Counted from the stretch's first letter, positions 24,641-36,693 are shown. The stretch: 64,000 nt of DNA from Hyphodiscus hymeniophilus (GCA_016508695.1 VNKQ01000014.1:1178001-1242000); one strand, 5' to 3'. The notes: generated by a model not told the origin, from the sequence alone. Program-made: numbers and translations.

Positions 24641-25800
24641 ATGGCACCGAAGTCTGTTCTAGTAAGCCCTCGATTGTCTTCCGCAGCATTTTCTCAATTT
24701 AATAACTTGTCAGGTCACTGGCGCCAATGGTCATCTCGGTTTCCGAGCTCTGGTCTCTGCACTCGAAACCGGCTACAAAGTGCGAGCTGTAATTCGTCGT
24801 CAAGCAGCAGCCGATCAAATCAAAGCTGCAAAATCCACCCAGCCATACTCGAACCAGATCGAGATCGTGTTCGTGCAAGATCTTCTTCGAGAAGGTGCCT
24901 TCGATGAAGCCGTCGTTGGAATGGATTATGTACTCCATATCGCATCACCAGTATCTCGACCAGTAGGCCAAAGCGATCTCCCAATCCATTGTTCATTTGA
25001 CTGACACCAACTATAGAGCGAAGATTACTACGCTGATTTCATTGAACCAGCCGTCCAAGGAACACTCGGCCTACTGCGCTCCGTCGCAAAAAGATCGCCT
25101 TCCGTGAAGCGAGTAGTCATCACGTCCTCGATTGCAGCCCTCAACATATCCCTCCCCTCGGTCTCTGGTACGTTCCCTGGATTCTTTCACGCATCGAAAC
25201 TAACAAACCTCAGAAACCGATCTAGCTCCCGTCCCCGACCCTCACGCCTTCTTCGCCAACTCCTTTGCTGGCTATGCAGCTTCTAAGCAAATAGCCCTTT
25301 CTCAAACATCCAGGTCCCTTGCCGACAACAAAGCCACCTTCGATGTAATTCACATCTTACCTGCCGTTATCCTTGGTAAGAACGAATTAGCAACTTCAGT
25401 CACTGATTTTAGCTCCGGCACAAACCGCTATGCCATGAACATTGCTTTGGGTATCGATGCGCCGGCGCCGATGATTGGCGCTACGGTTCACGTCGATGAT
25501 GTGGGATTGCTGCATGTGCTTGCTTTGGATGAGAAGGTCAAGGTTGGGGAAACGGGCGTGAGGAATTTCATTGCGAGTGCGGCAAGTGTCACATGGAGTG
25601 AGGTCAGTGAAATTGCGAGAGTGGCGTTTCCCGGGGAGGTTGAGAAAGGTGTCTTGAAGTTGGGCGGGAAGATGGATACGAAGACTGTAAAGCTTGATAC
25701 TAGGGCCACAGATCGGGAGTTCAATATCAGTTGGAAGGGGCTTGAGGAACAGGTCAAGAGTGTGTTAGGGCATTATTTGGAGATCAAGGCAAAGGATTAG
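24641..25800 (+). CDS. Extended SDR reductase (dihydroflavonol/cinnamoyl-CoA/Gre2-like)
   Basis: NAD(P)H-dependent aldehyde or ketone reductase of the extended short-chain dehydrogenase family; the substrate is unknown. Four exons: 24641-24661, 24714-24962, 25017-25167, 25214-25800 (335 aa). The Rossmann motif VTGANGHLGF begins at residue 8, right after the first intron. ITSSIAALN supplies the active-site serine strand, and YAASK is the catalytic YxxxK. A 21-bp first exon splitting the nucleotide-binding motif is common in this family. HILPAVILGKNE is the usual post-catalytic strand. The gene ends tail-to-tail with a Zn2Cys6 regulator 1.06 kb away, which might or might not control it. Confidence 0.9.
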
Positions 25801-26861
25801 AAGTAAAGACCGTTTATTTTGTGATGCATTATCATCCAGGACATCATGATTCAAAGTCGTTTGCTGTTGCAATGTTTACGACACCTCGCCATCGATTTGT
25901 GAGTCCTACAAGGTAGGGACTAAGATATCTGCTAGATAACTGACGACGACTTCAATTTTCCGAAACTTCAAGAGGAATATCTTCGCAGCCAACAACTTCT
26001 TGTTCACTGTGACGGCCACCTCATTTCGAGTAGAATGTAATGATATGTGCTATGAAGATCATCTTAAGACATCAAAATGAAAGACAGACTGACGCATCGG
26101 AACAGTGTACAGTACAATTGGGTCCAGCACAAGGGGCCCGTTCTTTGATGACGTCTGAGGTTGGACGGCAAGAACTTCGCATGCGAGTAGAAGTGCATAG
26201 ATGATGATTTGAGAGAATTGCATCTTGGATCATTTGACTTTGCTATGATCTATGCTATGTCTAAATGAGGATTTGGATTTGGATTTAATACCTTATAGAT
26301 ACCATTCAAGGGTTTCCCGAAGATACCTCGCAATATATAAATCCAGCTCTTCCTGACGGTGCTCCAATTCAGTGCCAAGTCGGGAATTCGCCTGAGCTGA
26401 AACTGAGAGCTCATCAATACGAGAGTAAATGCAGCCCACCCCTCAAGTAATAATGGAGTAATCAAAGTTGCCGGTCCCGCACTCTTGTGTAATGTGGGAA
26501 GACGCCATCAGAGGCTCGTTTGTCCTGCGAATATGCAAATACTAGCGAAATGTATCGATAGACCATTGTGCCGAGCCAACGCGGCAGCAACTCTTGGCTT
26601 TGCTGACCCGATGAGGTACAGAACCTCTCAACTTGTGTCATGTGCCAAGCAACGCCTCTGTCGGCCAGCAGAAGGAAGCCCAATGTTTTGTTGGAGACGA
26701 CCTTAACTTCTCCCCTGTAAGGATATAAGGAGGGTGGAAATATCACAGTGAGCTGTATTGGACTAATCTGACTAGGCTTCGCGGTTAGACATGCTGAGCC
26801 CCTCCGCTAACCTTATTCCACAGCCTTGAGAATCCGTGGCGTCGTATCCTCGTCCAGAAGC
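25801..26861. other. Intergenic between convergent SDR and regulator
   Basis: 3' ends of both neighbours. Short frames only; a small imperfect repeat (gatttggatttggattt) near 26270. Nothing else recognised. Confidence 0.5.
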
Positions 26862-28492
26862 TTAAGGTAACGCTCTACAAATGGCCGTCAGCTCGAAAAA
26901 GCTCTTGGATTTCTTGCTCAACTCACCACAGCTCAACCACCTCTCCGCCAAGAGCCTCAGGAATTTCCTTAGAATCCTCAAACTTTTAAGTCCTTCATTC
27001 GTATCAATATTCATCAGGAGTCTCTCAGTCACGATTGATGCTGCTTTATACACTAGAAGTGCGACAAACGGTGGGAGGAGGTTGAAATCGACGGACTGCT
27101 CTCTCAGCGCGAATGGTTCAACTGTACTAGTTATGGTGGAGAGGACAGAAATGAGAGATGACGTAGCCATTGAATTGCAATCCTCAATCACTCCAGCAAT
27201 ATATGGCACTCTACTACCATTTTCAAATGCTAGGAGAAGAGTGCTATTCCAGCGTCAGCATCGAGGTATCCTTCCACGATCCCAAGTATAAAAAGACTGG
27301 CCACTCACATGTTACAAAGACTCCATCCACCAGCATAGAGGTAGACCCCGTCTCCAATCTCTTCGTTCAAGATCGTCTGGAGATTCATTGACGCCTGAAC
27401 AGTTAAAATTAACTCTTCCATGTCGAACACGTGCTCCGGCATGGGGCTGTTCAGATTACTATGGATCTTGTCGAGTAAAGAAGAAGCTTCGCCAAGGCGG
27501 GCAAGGCGACAAATAGGGCTTGTTTTATCATGATCATCTTGGTGTGTCGGACACAGTGTGGGTTTGAGTATATCGTGAAGGATCTGGGACCGTGAATGGG
27601 TCAAGGAGAGGTGTGGCCCGGATTCTATGGCGATGCATCTAGAAACGATAAGTAAACGAAATGAGTGAAGATTCTATCAAAGAGGGTTTACCTATCTAAG
27701 ACAAGAATCCCGCACCAAGTCACCAACGTTTCCTCTCGCTTTGCATCATCATTTAGAGATTGAGAGGGTAGAGTATATGCGCCTGAGTGGATTGCAAGGG
27801 AGTCTGCGGCTCTGACCGTGGCTCCGATTGAGGTAAAGGCTGCGGGGTAGAAGCCATGAGCGACTTCAAAGAGGGTCACCAGAATCCTGGATTGGACAAT
27901 AAGGAAAGAGTTAAAACCAAGGCCCTCAATTAAGCCAATGTTGCTCTTCGTACAGAGATATAGAGATTTCAATCTGGAAGATTCATACTTTTCTTCCAAA
28001 GGGGGTGGCGGAGTGGTTGTGAGAAGTATGATGGACAGACAGAGCAATGCCACATCCAGCTCAACCTCGTCCCAAGTTAGTGGGAGTTGAGTCTGTAGCC
28101 TAGGTATCGAGATAATGGGGAACCATGGATCAATTGCTAGACAGTAGGCTGAGAGGACATCCCCTGGTGTGAGGTGCCCAAGGCTTTGGATAATTGTGTC
28201 CTGAAGGTGGCTTGGCGTGAACCCTCCCGAGCCGAGAAATGTCTCTGGCTTCGGGGATGGTGAAGGAGTTGGACCGGAAGATGACAGCCGGGGTGGTTGA
28301 TATTTGCATGTTTGACGAAGTCTACGAAACATACGATTAGCAACGATGTAGGTTAGGAGCCCATAGGATTTGCTTGATCGGGTACCTTGTGCAGAGCCCA
28401 CAATTGGGAAGCACCCTGTCACATCGTCGTTTCTGGGCGTTGCATCGAATACAGGCTTTGTCGGCAAGCAATGCACCTCGTTGAGGACTCAT
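26862..28492 (-). CDS. Zn2Cys6 transcription factor
   Basis: Nuclear fungal regulator, target unknown. Four exons: 28492-28386, 28321-27692, 27638-27309, 27243-26862 (482 aa). The cluster has cysteines at 14, 17, 24, 31, 34 and 41 (CX2CX6CX6CX2CX6C: CIRCNAQKRRC and CGLC), the last cysteine lying in exon two. The regulatory half contains AYCLAIDPWFPIISIPRL, like the middle homology region of short regulators, and a helical C-terminus. No large Fungal_trans block of the LLLGLP type is evident, so it belongs to a more compact class. The start ATG is 13 codons before the first cysteine. The first intron (64 bp) falls just before the last zinc cysteine. Faces the SDR tail-to-tail. Confidence 0.88.
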
Positions 28493-28921
28493 TATGGTCA
28501 TTGATTGGAGTTTGTAGTGGGACTACCTTATATTGCGTGTTGTTTCGCGCCAATCCTCGTTGCGTGCACACCAAGCCACAGCGCACGTGACCCGTCGCCG
28601 CTCCGCTCACCCTCGCTTCAGCTCAATCCTCACCGGAAATGTGGCTGCCCTGGTGGGTGCTGAAAGCTAATAAGTAATCGCATGAGAGACCTCCTAAGGT
28701 ACAATGGTTATAATTCCTCCCCAAAAAGGTAGATTGAAGTAGTTATATGAGATAGTCACATAAGCCTAGTATATACGCTCTTATGTTTAAATAAACAGAT
28801 TTCCTACAGCTAGCTCTGCTATCAATGTACAAACATAGATCTTATATGCAACCACCTCGTCCTCAGTGGATTCACATTGCACTCACCCAGTTATGGGAAA
28901 AGAGCCTCTTGGACCCCGTCG
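28493..28921. other. Intergenic, promoter of the Zn2Cys6 gene
   Basis: Includes the 5' side of the regulator (GC-rich near 28560-28620) and an AT-rich stretch at 28670-28860 with tatatac words that resembles decayed repeat DNA. No element ends identified. Confidence 0.4.
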
Positions 28922-29899
28922 TCAAGCGTAGCTGCAAACGGAAGCCGCCAAATTTTGTGGGCTAGAGGCTGCCTTGCCCCAATCCCAGTTCTTGGGAATA
29001 TCAGTCCCTGCCTCAAGACTGTTGGCAGCAGCATAGTAAAAGTCGTTATTTCGAAACATATCGGCTACGTCAGTAGCGCAGTTATCCTTCCCTAGCCCGG
29101 TATACTGGTTTGGAAACATAGTGTGGTGGAACTTGGCTGAGTAGATCATGGCGTGGTTACCATTCGTATGGCTTGTGTCCGTGAATGATTGACTGCAGAG
29201 AAGAGAGAGGCAATCTGTCAGCCTTTCTTTTCTCGGGACTGGAGGTGGATTTCTGGATCTACTCACCCTGCATCCCACGTCTCTAAGTTACCCCAGTTAA
29301 TGAAAGGCTGATTAGGGTCCTGCTCTAGAATTATTCCATCGCGGAACCAGTTGCCATTTGAGTCTTGTATGAGGACCACACAAGCGTATTCCCAATCTGA
29401 CTCGTGGCCAGAATCGTGACGGAAGTAAACAGCGTAGCAGATACGTCTGCTGTTGTCGGAGCAGTCGGTCGTTGTCCAGTACGTTGGGAACTCAGTGCCT
29501 TGGGTGGCTGGGCCCTGCCATTTCCCAGGAGACTGGCAACCCGAGTCTAGATGACTGCCGGCAGGGAAACCACAACCGCTACCGGCATTGCCGTTGGTTT
29601 GCGCGCCGTTAGTCGATGCGGCCTGGGGATAACAAGTGCCGTCAGAGAAAAACCAAATACTAGGAACTAGTCAGCACCTCTCATGTGAAATAAATATTTA
29701 GGTCATCAAAAGGCATACGGCGCACAGTCCTCGATAATAAAACTCAAGTCTAAGGTCAAGTGTTAGCCATCAAGCTACTTCTATAATCGTTCGGAGACTT
29801 CTGCTCACTATTTTCCCAATCTGAATTGGAATACTCATTCGCTGCGCTGATCTGCTTCGCAAGTGCGAGAGCGCACAGTAAAACACTCTTCGCAAGCAT
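28922..29899 (-). CDS. Secreted NLP (NPP1)-like protein
   Basis: Four exons, 29899-29809, 29749-29719, 29659-29267, 29192-28922 (261 aa). An N-terminal signal peptide (MLAKSVLLCALALAKQISA) indicates secretion. The body has the layout of necrosis- and ethylene-inducing-like proteins: an early Ile/Phe-rich strand with APIWFF, several Cys, the TYWTT segment, then YAVYFRHDSGHESDWEYACVVL and a later HAMIYSAKFHHTMF. The family heptapeptide is normally GHRHDWE; here it reads GHESDWE, keeping Gly, His, Asp, Trp and Glu but replacing the Arg-His pair. In characterised NLPs this region coordinates a metal and is needed for toxicity, so activity here is uncertain. The assignment rests on these motifs alone and a search is needed. 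Neighbours are TE-like and decayed DNA. Confidence 0.6.
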
Positions 29900-31074
29900 C
29901 GTCAAGGTTATTGTGATTTAATCTTAGGCGTACTTTCAAGATGATCTCTGTTGTAACAAAGTATAGTGTAGTCTTGTGTCAGGGGAAGATAATAGAATGA
30001 GGAGTTCTGAGAAAGATAAGAAGAGCTTTATGATATCTTTATAGCTTTTGTAACATTACTCAATTTTCGACTTTAATATCAGGATTCCAAATTTAGCCTT
30101 CAAGCTTACTCTGCCAGTGAGGGAAATTTGGCGACTTGATTGGTTTACTACTCGCTAAGCAGGTTCGACTAGCGAGCATCCACAAAGTGCGCAGCGCAAA
30201 AGGACCTCGGGATTCAATACGAGCCTTGGCGACCGCGTTAATACCCGAGACCAGGATCTGCGCTTATCTGAGAACATGCTAATTTGAGATTACAAGCTGA
30301 CCGCTCATGTCCAAAGAGCTGTAAGTCAAATGAGAGCTCAGCCTTGCTCACCTAGCTAAAAGGATCTAGGGCTGATAGCTGTAAGTGCCAGTAATTAAGC
30401 CAGTTATAGTATTTAAAATCAACTGACAGGTAATAAGCTTCCTTCAGGCAGTGAAGCCAACCTAACTTAAGGGTTGGGTTCTGCGCTTATGGCAGTGACT
30501 TTCAATGATTAAACACGGCCCGGTGTTTCTTCCATGGGATAACACAATTTCATTACCTTATGAACAAGGATGATGATGCCGAGCGAGAAGCCCATACGTC
30601 TCAGATCTTGAGATCTAGTATAATAGCCGCAGCCGAGCTGACTGGCACGGCGTCTAAGGAGTGTAAAGTGCCAAAGTCCTTCGGAAATGAGTTGATCCTG
30701 ATCCAAAGTATTCTGGGCACTTCACTTAGCAAAATGCGGACAATTATGCCTAATTTGTACTTGCAAAGTATGTACAAGGACAAATTGGCAAGTACCCAAG
30801 CTCTCCTACTCCTGGCAGAAAGAAGCCAACTCAGGAACCGCGCGATGTGGAGACTCATGAAGTGCTCTTAGCAAATCAAGCGACAGGGGAGGATGTGGAA
30901 TGATAACCGGGAGACGAACAGGATCCAGATACTACAAGTTTCTGTGGCTGTGGAGACAAATTCAGCACAGATACCAATCACTATGTCATTGTCGCCTCGA
31001 CCAGCTCGCAGTACGCAACATCTGCATCCACCCCTACACCTGCTCCCAGATCAGATCCGTAACGTGACGAGACT
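29900..31074. other. Intergenic, possible repeat remnants
   Basis: Promoter of the NLP-like gene, then a stretch with short inverted motifs such as ctcgctaagcaggttcgactagcgag (30151-30176) that partly resemble sequence near 38695 and inside the 41.5-kb element. A 103-codon frame at 30560-30871 (+) has no recognised domain. Confidence 0.4.
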
Positions 31075-31961
31075 GCTCTGAGCGGTGGTTCCATACAACA
31101 TCTTCAGCAGCTCTGCTGGCAATGTTTATGGCAAACTTTGCGATGCTGTTGGAAACCCCAGCAGACGGACCCTGTAACTGGTCTGGACTGTCGATTCGTC
31201 CGGCAACCAGAAGCCGTCTAGTCGTCGTCGAAGCGGTCATGACAGAAGAACTCCTCCGCCAAATCCGAGCGCGTATAGCTCCTACAACTTCGAGCTCGAG
31301 TGGATGCTTGCCCCCGGGAGTTGTAACCCTGATTGCAACGATGCAAATAGTGCAATCGCTGACTTCCCATGCGGCCATCAAGGCGGCGAGCATAACAGAA
31401 TGACATCGAGCGCCAGCCTCGACGTCAGCTGCGGGTCTTACTCATGCAAGATCACTGGGGCTGGAGTGCCACCAATGGCTGGGCCGCGGGCGGGCGCCGA
31501 CTCTCAGCGTACAATACTGATACACTAGGAGCAGTTGCAGTAGCCATGGCGACGTCGATCCCGACTTACAAAGCGAATATACAGGTTATGCATGCCCCGA
31601 CTCGGCAAATGAGAACCATATGAGAACTGCAAACCCATCAACAAGCTGAAATGCAATACGACAATCAACGGTGTGCCGTACAACTATGATGTATGGTGGA
31701 AGGACGGGTGCACGAGCGTTGTCAATCCTATAAATGTTTACCAAAAGCTCGCGAGTAACAAGGATGCAAACTGTTTGAATCTGATGCGGGATGACTATAA
31801 GAATTGTAAGTCTTGCTATGCGTTGCATATCTATTCTGATTTCTCGCTGACTGCCAAGCGCTAAAGGTAACAATGGTGGTATTGGCGGTAATATTTCTGT
31901 TGGTTGTCTCACATATAACTTCAAAGCGAGCTTGACTGCTCCTGGCCATAACTGGGGATAG
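31075..31961 (+). pseudogene. Decayed gene for a Cys-rich, probably secreted protein
   Basis: Coding-like sequence is split over frames. The middle part (about 31240-31450) reads SAYSSYNFELEW, then PGSCNPDCNDANSAIADFPC and CGHQGGEHNRM, rich in regularly spaced Cys. The last part (about 31640-31961) reads NGVPYNYDVWWKDGC to CLNLMRDDYKNC. It then splices through a good 61-bp intron (31806-31866) to NNGGIGGNISVGC and a natural stop at 31959-31961. An in-frame TAA near 31170 and at least one frame change near 31615 separate these blocks. The preserved intron and C-terminus show it was once a gene. I do not recognise the family. Confidence 0.55.
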
Positions 31962-32245
31962 TGCTGAAGGGCAACCAGCTACGGAGAGAAGGGCTCGACG
32001 TATACCATGTTTCTGGCAAGAAGATGCTCAGTGCTGAGTTCGCGTGGTGATTTGGATTTCCCCATTTCTTGTTCTTGTCTTGCTGACACTGAGATTGTGA
32101 TTATATGCAATCAATCTATTCGATATAGGCTTCGTACTGTCATGATCTGGCTTTCGTCAGCACGCAGTGTGGCTACATAGCTGCATTCGATTGAGAAGGT
32201 GCAAACCACTGTCCCTTCAAAATGAGAGAATGAAGGGCGTTTCTG

Positions 32246-32850
32246 CTACTCGATATACTGCGTCTGTACCAGGGGCCCGAACTCGCCCTCTGTCTTCTCC
32301 TCCCAGGCATTCAAGCACGCAGCACCATCATACTGCTCGAGGCCAGCGAAGAACTTTCCACCCATGCTCTTTTAGAATGTCGCCCTTCTCATCCATCGTC
32401 TTCGCCAGCAACACCCTGCCGGCGTCGGCGGGCAGTAAATTATTCTTCTCCTGCATCCCATGCATGACAGTATCAAACTCCGCTCTCCAGTCCACTCAGC
32501 AAATCCACACTGACCCATCGCCTCTCCATGGTCGTCGTGCCTGCTCCTCCTCCGCTTCCCGTGCGAGAATAGAAGGACCATGGTCTCCCGCGACGCCAGC
32601 GACGAATGAATATCGATGGTAGCTATCGAACCACTTTGCTTCTAGCAGCAAAAGTCGCTGGCATAGTTTGTCCTCGGCATGCTGATCTGGGTCGCGGCGC
32701 ATGGGCGGGTGGATGGAGTTAAGACCTTAGGAAATCAAATTCCAGTGCGGTGGCGTGCTCGAGGACGATCAGTCCACCTCGCGATGGCCAGGCCCAGATT
32801 GAAATGCTGTTTTGGAGGAGAATAGTGCGTTTTGTTGGAGGGCATCGGCT
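32246..32850 (-). pseudogene. Decayed gene of unknown family
   Basis: Reading leftward, coding-like blocks appear in changing frames. The first is LLQNSISIWAWPSRGGLIVLEHATALEFDF (32740-32830). Then RRDPDQHAEDKLCQRLLLLEAKWFDSYHRY (about 32610-32700) runs to an in-frame TGA after VWIC. The same frame continues with VDWRAEFDTVMHGMQEKNNLLPADAGR and changes by one base near 32360 into FFAGLEQYDGAACLNAWEEK, with a natural stop at 32246-32248. Stops and shifts make a functional product unlikely. The compact arrangement suggests a conserved ascomycete hypothetical protein; I cannot name it. Confidence 0.5.
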
Positions 32851-33657
32851 GGGCTTTGCAGGCCGGCCGAGACTGTCACGGGGTTAATCAGTTCTTTGAA
32901 GGTGTTGGGCCGTACGCATAATGGCGATGTCGATAAGCACTTGACGCAATAGTGTTGGATTCAAGTTGGAGCGCCTTCCGAGAAAACTACTAGCTGGCTG
33001 GCAGTAGCTGCCGTTTTTTTTCTGAACAAAGTTTGATTGGAGGAGCAACGCGCGGCTTGGGTCCTGAGCCTCTCTGCTGTGAGTTGTGCTTTTAAGACCG
33101 ACGAGAAAATGAAGTAATCCTATGGCTGCCCGAGGAGCCGAAACAGGTCACCTTCATCACTGGTCCATCCACTATCGCTCCCCTTCGACTCACCCTTGCT
33201 CACCTTGAGTCCTTGACTCCCCAAGAACTGCCAATAAAGCAGCCCCCTTCACCTTCCTGAACAGAAACAGATTTTCTCTATGCCAGGATCGGTGTGTGAT
33301 AATCTCCTGTTTTTGTCGGAAGGAACATGCGGGCACCGGCGGCAATAGGGAGGAATGCAGGTGCGGACGCCTGTGCGGCATTTGCGGGATCGTGGTCGGG
33401 AATTCTTTGCGGGCTTTTTTAAGCTTTCGTTTCAGTAGTGGAAATACCATCGAAATCCAGTTGCGTTAAAGTCTAATTGCAAATGTGCAATGAAATGGAC
33501 TGCGATGCTTCAATGTATCAAGAAAGTATAAAGGAGTGGCAATTTCCGATGGAAGATTGTGCACAAATCTCCTTAAGCTTACCATCTCATCACTAAAGCA
33601 CCACCACCGGAAAAAATACTTCGCAAGAACTCCAAAATCTCTTCCTCGAGCATCACC
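32851..33657. other. Intergenic, no gene recognised
   Basis: Upstream remains of the decayed gene and promoter of the NmrA-like gene. A CT-rich stretch (33100-33260) and a possible TATA-like aagtataaaggag (33524-33536) about 125 bp before the NmrA-like ATG are the only features noted. Confidence 0.4.
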
Positions 33658-34632
33658 ATGTCTGAAATAAAATCAGTTGCTGTTGTCGGCGTAAGAGTTC
33701 CCCAAAACTCCTCCCCCATATTTGGAAAATACTAAGATCAGAGGAAATGACTGACATTCTTGCAGGCTTCCGGCGCACTTGGTCCTCATGTCCTCAAAGC
33801 ACTTCTCGATGCAAATTTCCAAGTCACTGTTCTCACACGATCCAAAAAGGAGGGAGCTTACGACGCCAATGTCAAAATTATCGAAGTAGACTTCACGTCC
33901 GTAGAGTCCTTGACGGCCGCGCTCAAAGGCATCGACGCAGTCGTCTCAACGGTGGCCGCACAAGCCAGCCAGGTACAGACCGTCATCATTGATGCTGCCA
34001 TTGCCGCCGGAGTGAAGCGATTCATCCCTTCGGAGTATGGTAGTTGCACAACTAGTCCAAAAGTCATATCCTTGCCGATTTATAGCCCAATGTTTAAGAT
34101 TAAGCAATACTTGCAAGAGAAGGCAGATGCAGGACAGCTGACTTGGACTGTCCTCGTATGTGGTGCTTTTCTAGAATTCCTGTTTGGAGGTCCATTATTA
34201 CTGGACTTTGTCAATCACAAGGCGACTTTGTATGATGAGGGTGACAATCGGCTCAGTTCAACTTCCCTGCCGAATATCGGGAAGGCCATTGCGGGCATTT
34301 TGAAGAACTTTGAAGACACCAAAAACAGGATCGTGCGAACGTCCGAGGTGATCTTGACGCAGAATAAGTTAGTGAGAATTGCGGAAGGGATTAGACCAGA
34401 TATCAAGTGGGAAACCACTAAAGTTCAGGCAAGTGCAGTATTGAAAGAGGGATTAGGCGAAATCAGTGCTGGTGACTTCAGCATGCCGGTCATTTTGAAA
34501 GTGCTCGCAGGGACGGCTTTGGGAGGTGATAGTTACGGAAGCGCTTATGATGAAACGGACAACGAACTTCTTGGTGTGAAGGAGTTGTCTGAGGAAGAGT
34601 TGAAGATCCTCGTTGCTCAAACACTCGGTTAG
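33658..34632 (+). CDS. NmrA-like / isoflavone-reductase-like NAD(P)-binding protein
   Basis: Atypical SDR of the NmrA/PCBER group: NAD(P)-binding proteins acting as redox sensors or reductases. Two exons, 33658-33690 and 33766-34632 (299 aa). The nucleotide-binding motif VVGASGALGPHVLKAL is split by the 75-bp intron right after VVG, a common intron site in fungal homologues. Strand two ends in LTRSKKEG, where the basic residues favour NADP(H). IDAVVSTVAAQASQ and AGVKRFIPSEYG are family hallmarks. The helix lacks a strict catalytic YxxxK. The product could act in aromatic or phenolic metabolism, or as a regulator; the sequence does not decide. It is flanked by decayed genes. Confidence 0.85.
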
Positions 34633-35702
34633 ACAGACAATGGCGGAAGAATTGAAGCTCGTTGAGGGAAACGTATTAATTAGGACTGAGCAGAATTGTA
34701 GAAATGGTCTGCGTCGGCTTCATATTCGCTGAACATAATGAAAGATACCTGCGAATCATGTATTTTGAGTGGCGCACCTGATTCCATCAAGTCTGGTGTC
34801 TTTGCATCCAGCAATGCGAGAGCACTTTTCAACAAGAGGCGATGTGGCAGCCTAACCAGATTCTGTTTTGAGGTCAGAGCGCAGAGCTAGGTAACATACC
34901 TTACATAGACTGTTTGCAAAATCTGTCCAATTGTCCGCCGGGGTGCAAGATCGTGCTGCTTTTGAGGAGATTGCGATGTGTGCGGCGTCGACATGATTGC
35001 TATTCATCTGTTAGGGGGTCACTTTCGTACATTATCTGTACATTATCTAATTAGCCAGGCTCCCTCACCAGCTTGGTCGAAGAATCTTGACGTGATTTTG
35101 AAGCGCATCGAGCGGATTACGCAGACATTGGTGGTGAACAAAGCACACAGCCATTTGGTCCTCGGAGGATGCATCTGAAACCTATCCAAGACCTCTGAAA
35201 AGAGGCGACACACCGATTGTGAATCGAAAGGCAGGGGCCCTTGAGATCGATGTCATTCCACTGGCTTTAACAACTGGCATGCGTTGATGAATTTTTTGAA
35301 ATCCAACTTCCATGGTCTCTTTGGCTGCCCGGCAACCCACCTTCCAGTTTCGATCACGAATCGCTTTCCTACTCTCTGCCAGTGACAGCTCCGTCCATCG
35401 CGGCACTAACCTCTCTGCGTCTGCCAAACTTGGTCGACACAGAATATATATTTCAGGAAAATTGAGAAGGCACCATAAGTCTCCGCAATTTTACCAGCTC
35501 TCAAACTCATCAGCTCTATCCTTTCTCAGCAAATGTTGACCTCTGGTACCAGATTCTAATGGTTTACAATGATCGAACCATAGTATTATAACTCAGACCC
35601 TGCATACTAAACTCGCAATCTCTCAAACCTCTGAATGATTGAAATGCTTGAAATGTGCAATGACTTAACAAGCGAGAGACAGATTTCACCTTCATTATAC
35701 TT
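34633..35702. other. Intergenic, possible gene fragment on minus strand
   Basis: A minus-strand open frame at 35182-35427, without an ATG at its head, reads like protein (RLVPRWTELSLAESRKAIR, KVGCRAAKETMEVGFQKIHQRMP) and ends in a stop. It may be a fragment of a lost gene or an exon whose partners I cannot find. The rest holds nothing recognisable. Confidence 0.3.
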
Positions 35703-36693
35703 TCAAGTACCTTTTCCATAATTCCACTCCTCAGTCCCTGGAGCTCCATATTCCTCATTTGCCAGTTCGGATCTCCAAACCACAGGTAAACTAGCCCTTT
35801 CATCCTCATCAAAGGCAACATACCCCTTTCCTCTCACAAAAGTCGCCAGCGGCGGACCCTGATCCTCCTTCTCAGCCAGCTCGACGTAGAGTTCAGCATG
35901 CGCCGATCCAGAAATATACCTCATACCCTTGCCATCGGGGCATCTCTCATCGGCGAAATAAAAGCGGTAACCTTTCGATTGGAAGAGAGTGGTGGCGACT
36001 AATGTTTGGATGAGATACCATGATGCCGATTTAGTCCAGGCGAGTAGGAAGATATCTGGTGTAATCTGAGCTCTATCAGCACGGGTAATTCATTTTAAAG
36101 TATCATAAATTCAAATATGGGAAAACACATACAACGGTACTTCCTCTATTGCCAGTGAAAATGAACGTTTTCTTGACTTCCTGGGGCAATTTTTCGAACC
36201 CTTTTATTGCTTCCTGAGCAGCCGCATATAGACTGATACTATTGACGGCAAAATCATTTTGCACTCCTTCGACTGATGTTGACAGAGGATCATTATCATC
36301 GGATGGTCGGGACCACGAGTATGCTTTGACCGGTCAGCAATAAATTCGTCCTACTTTACTCTCACTTCCTATTTCTGGGCCCCAGCGCCGCAAAGATCAG
36401 AGAAAGTGGTCAATGTAGGTTGTTCCTGCTAGCCTGTGTCCTAAAAGCTTACCGTTATAGACAATGACACTAGGAATGCCCAATTCCTTCTCCACCTGCT
36501 CAAAAATGCTTTTAAGACAGCTGGGATCGTTGAAGTTAGCGGTCAGGACGAGATCAGAATGAGCTTTCACTTCATCTCTGACCGTTCGCGCAACAGAGGC
36601 AACTTTGTAGCCTTTGTTTTTGAATAGGGCTACAGAAGCAGCTCCAACATTGGCACCGGCACCAAAGAAGAGAAGGGTTGGCTGATAAGCCAT
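35703..36693 (-). CDS. Atypical short-chain dehydrogenase-like Rossmann protein
   Basis: NAD(P)-binding protein of a fungal SDR-like family, role unknown. Three exons: 36693-36453, 36323-36133, 36065-35703 (264 aa). The N-terminal strand and glycine loop LLFFGAGANVGAASVALF replaces the classical TGxxxGxG. VIVYNA takes the place of NNAG before the first junction, followed by LSTSVEGVQNDFAVN. FIFTGNRGST occupies the catalytic-serine strand. Where YxxxK is expected, SASWYLIQTL lacks the spacing, so normal SDR catalysis is doubtful. The 129-bp first intron is long for this window. The start is the ATG after which LLFFGAG begins within seven residues. Confidence 0.8.

Noticed and set aside
30151..30180. 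tRNA B-box-like ggttcgactag
   Set aside because: No A box at the right distance and no acceptor-stem pairing. The similar ggttcgaattc near 38630 was rejected for the same reason.
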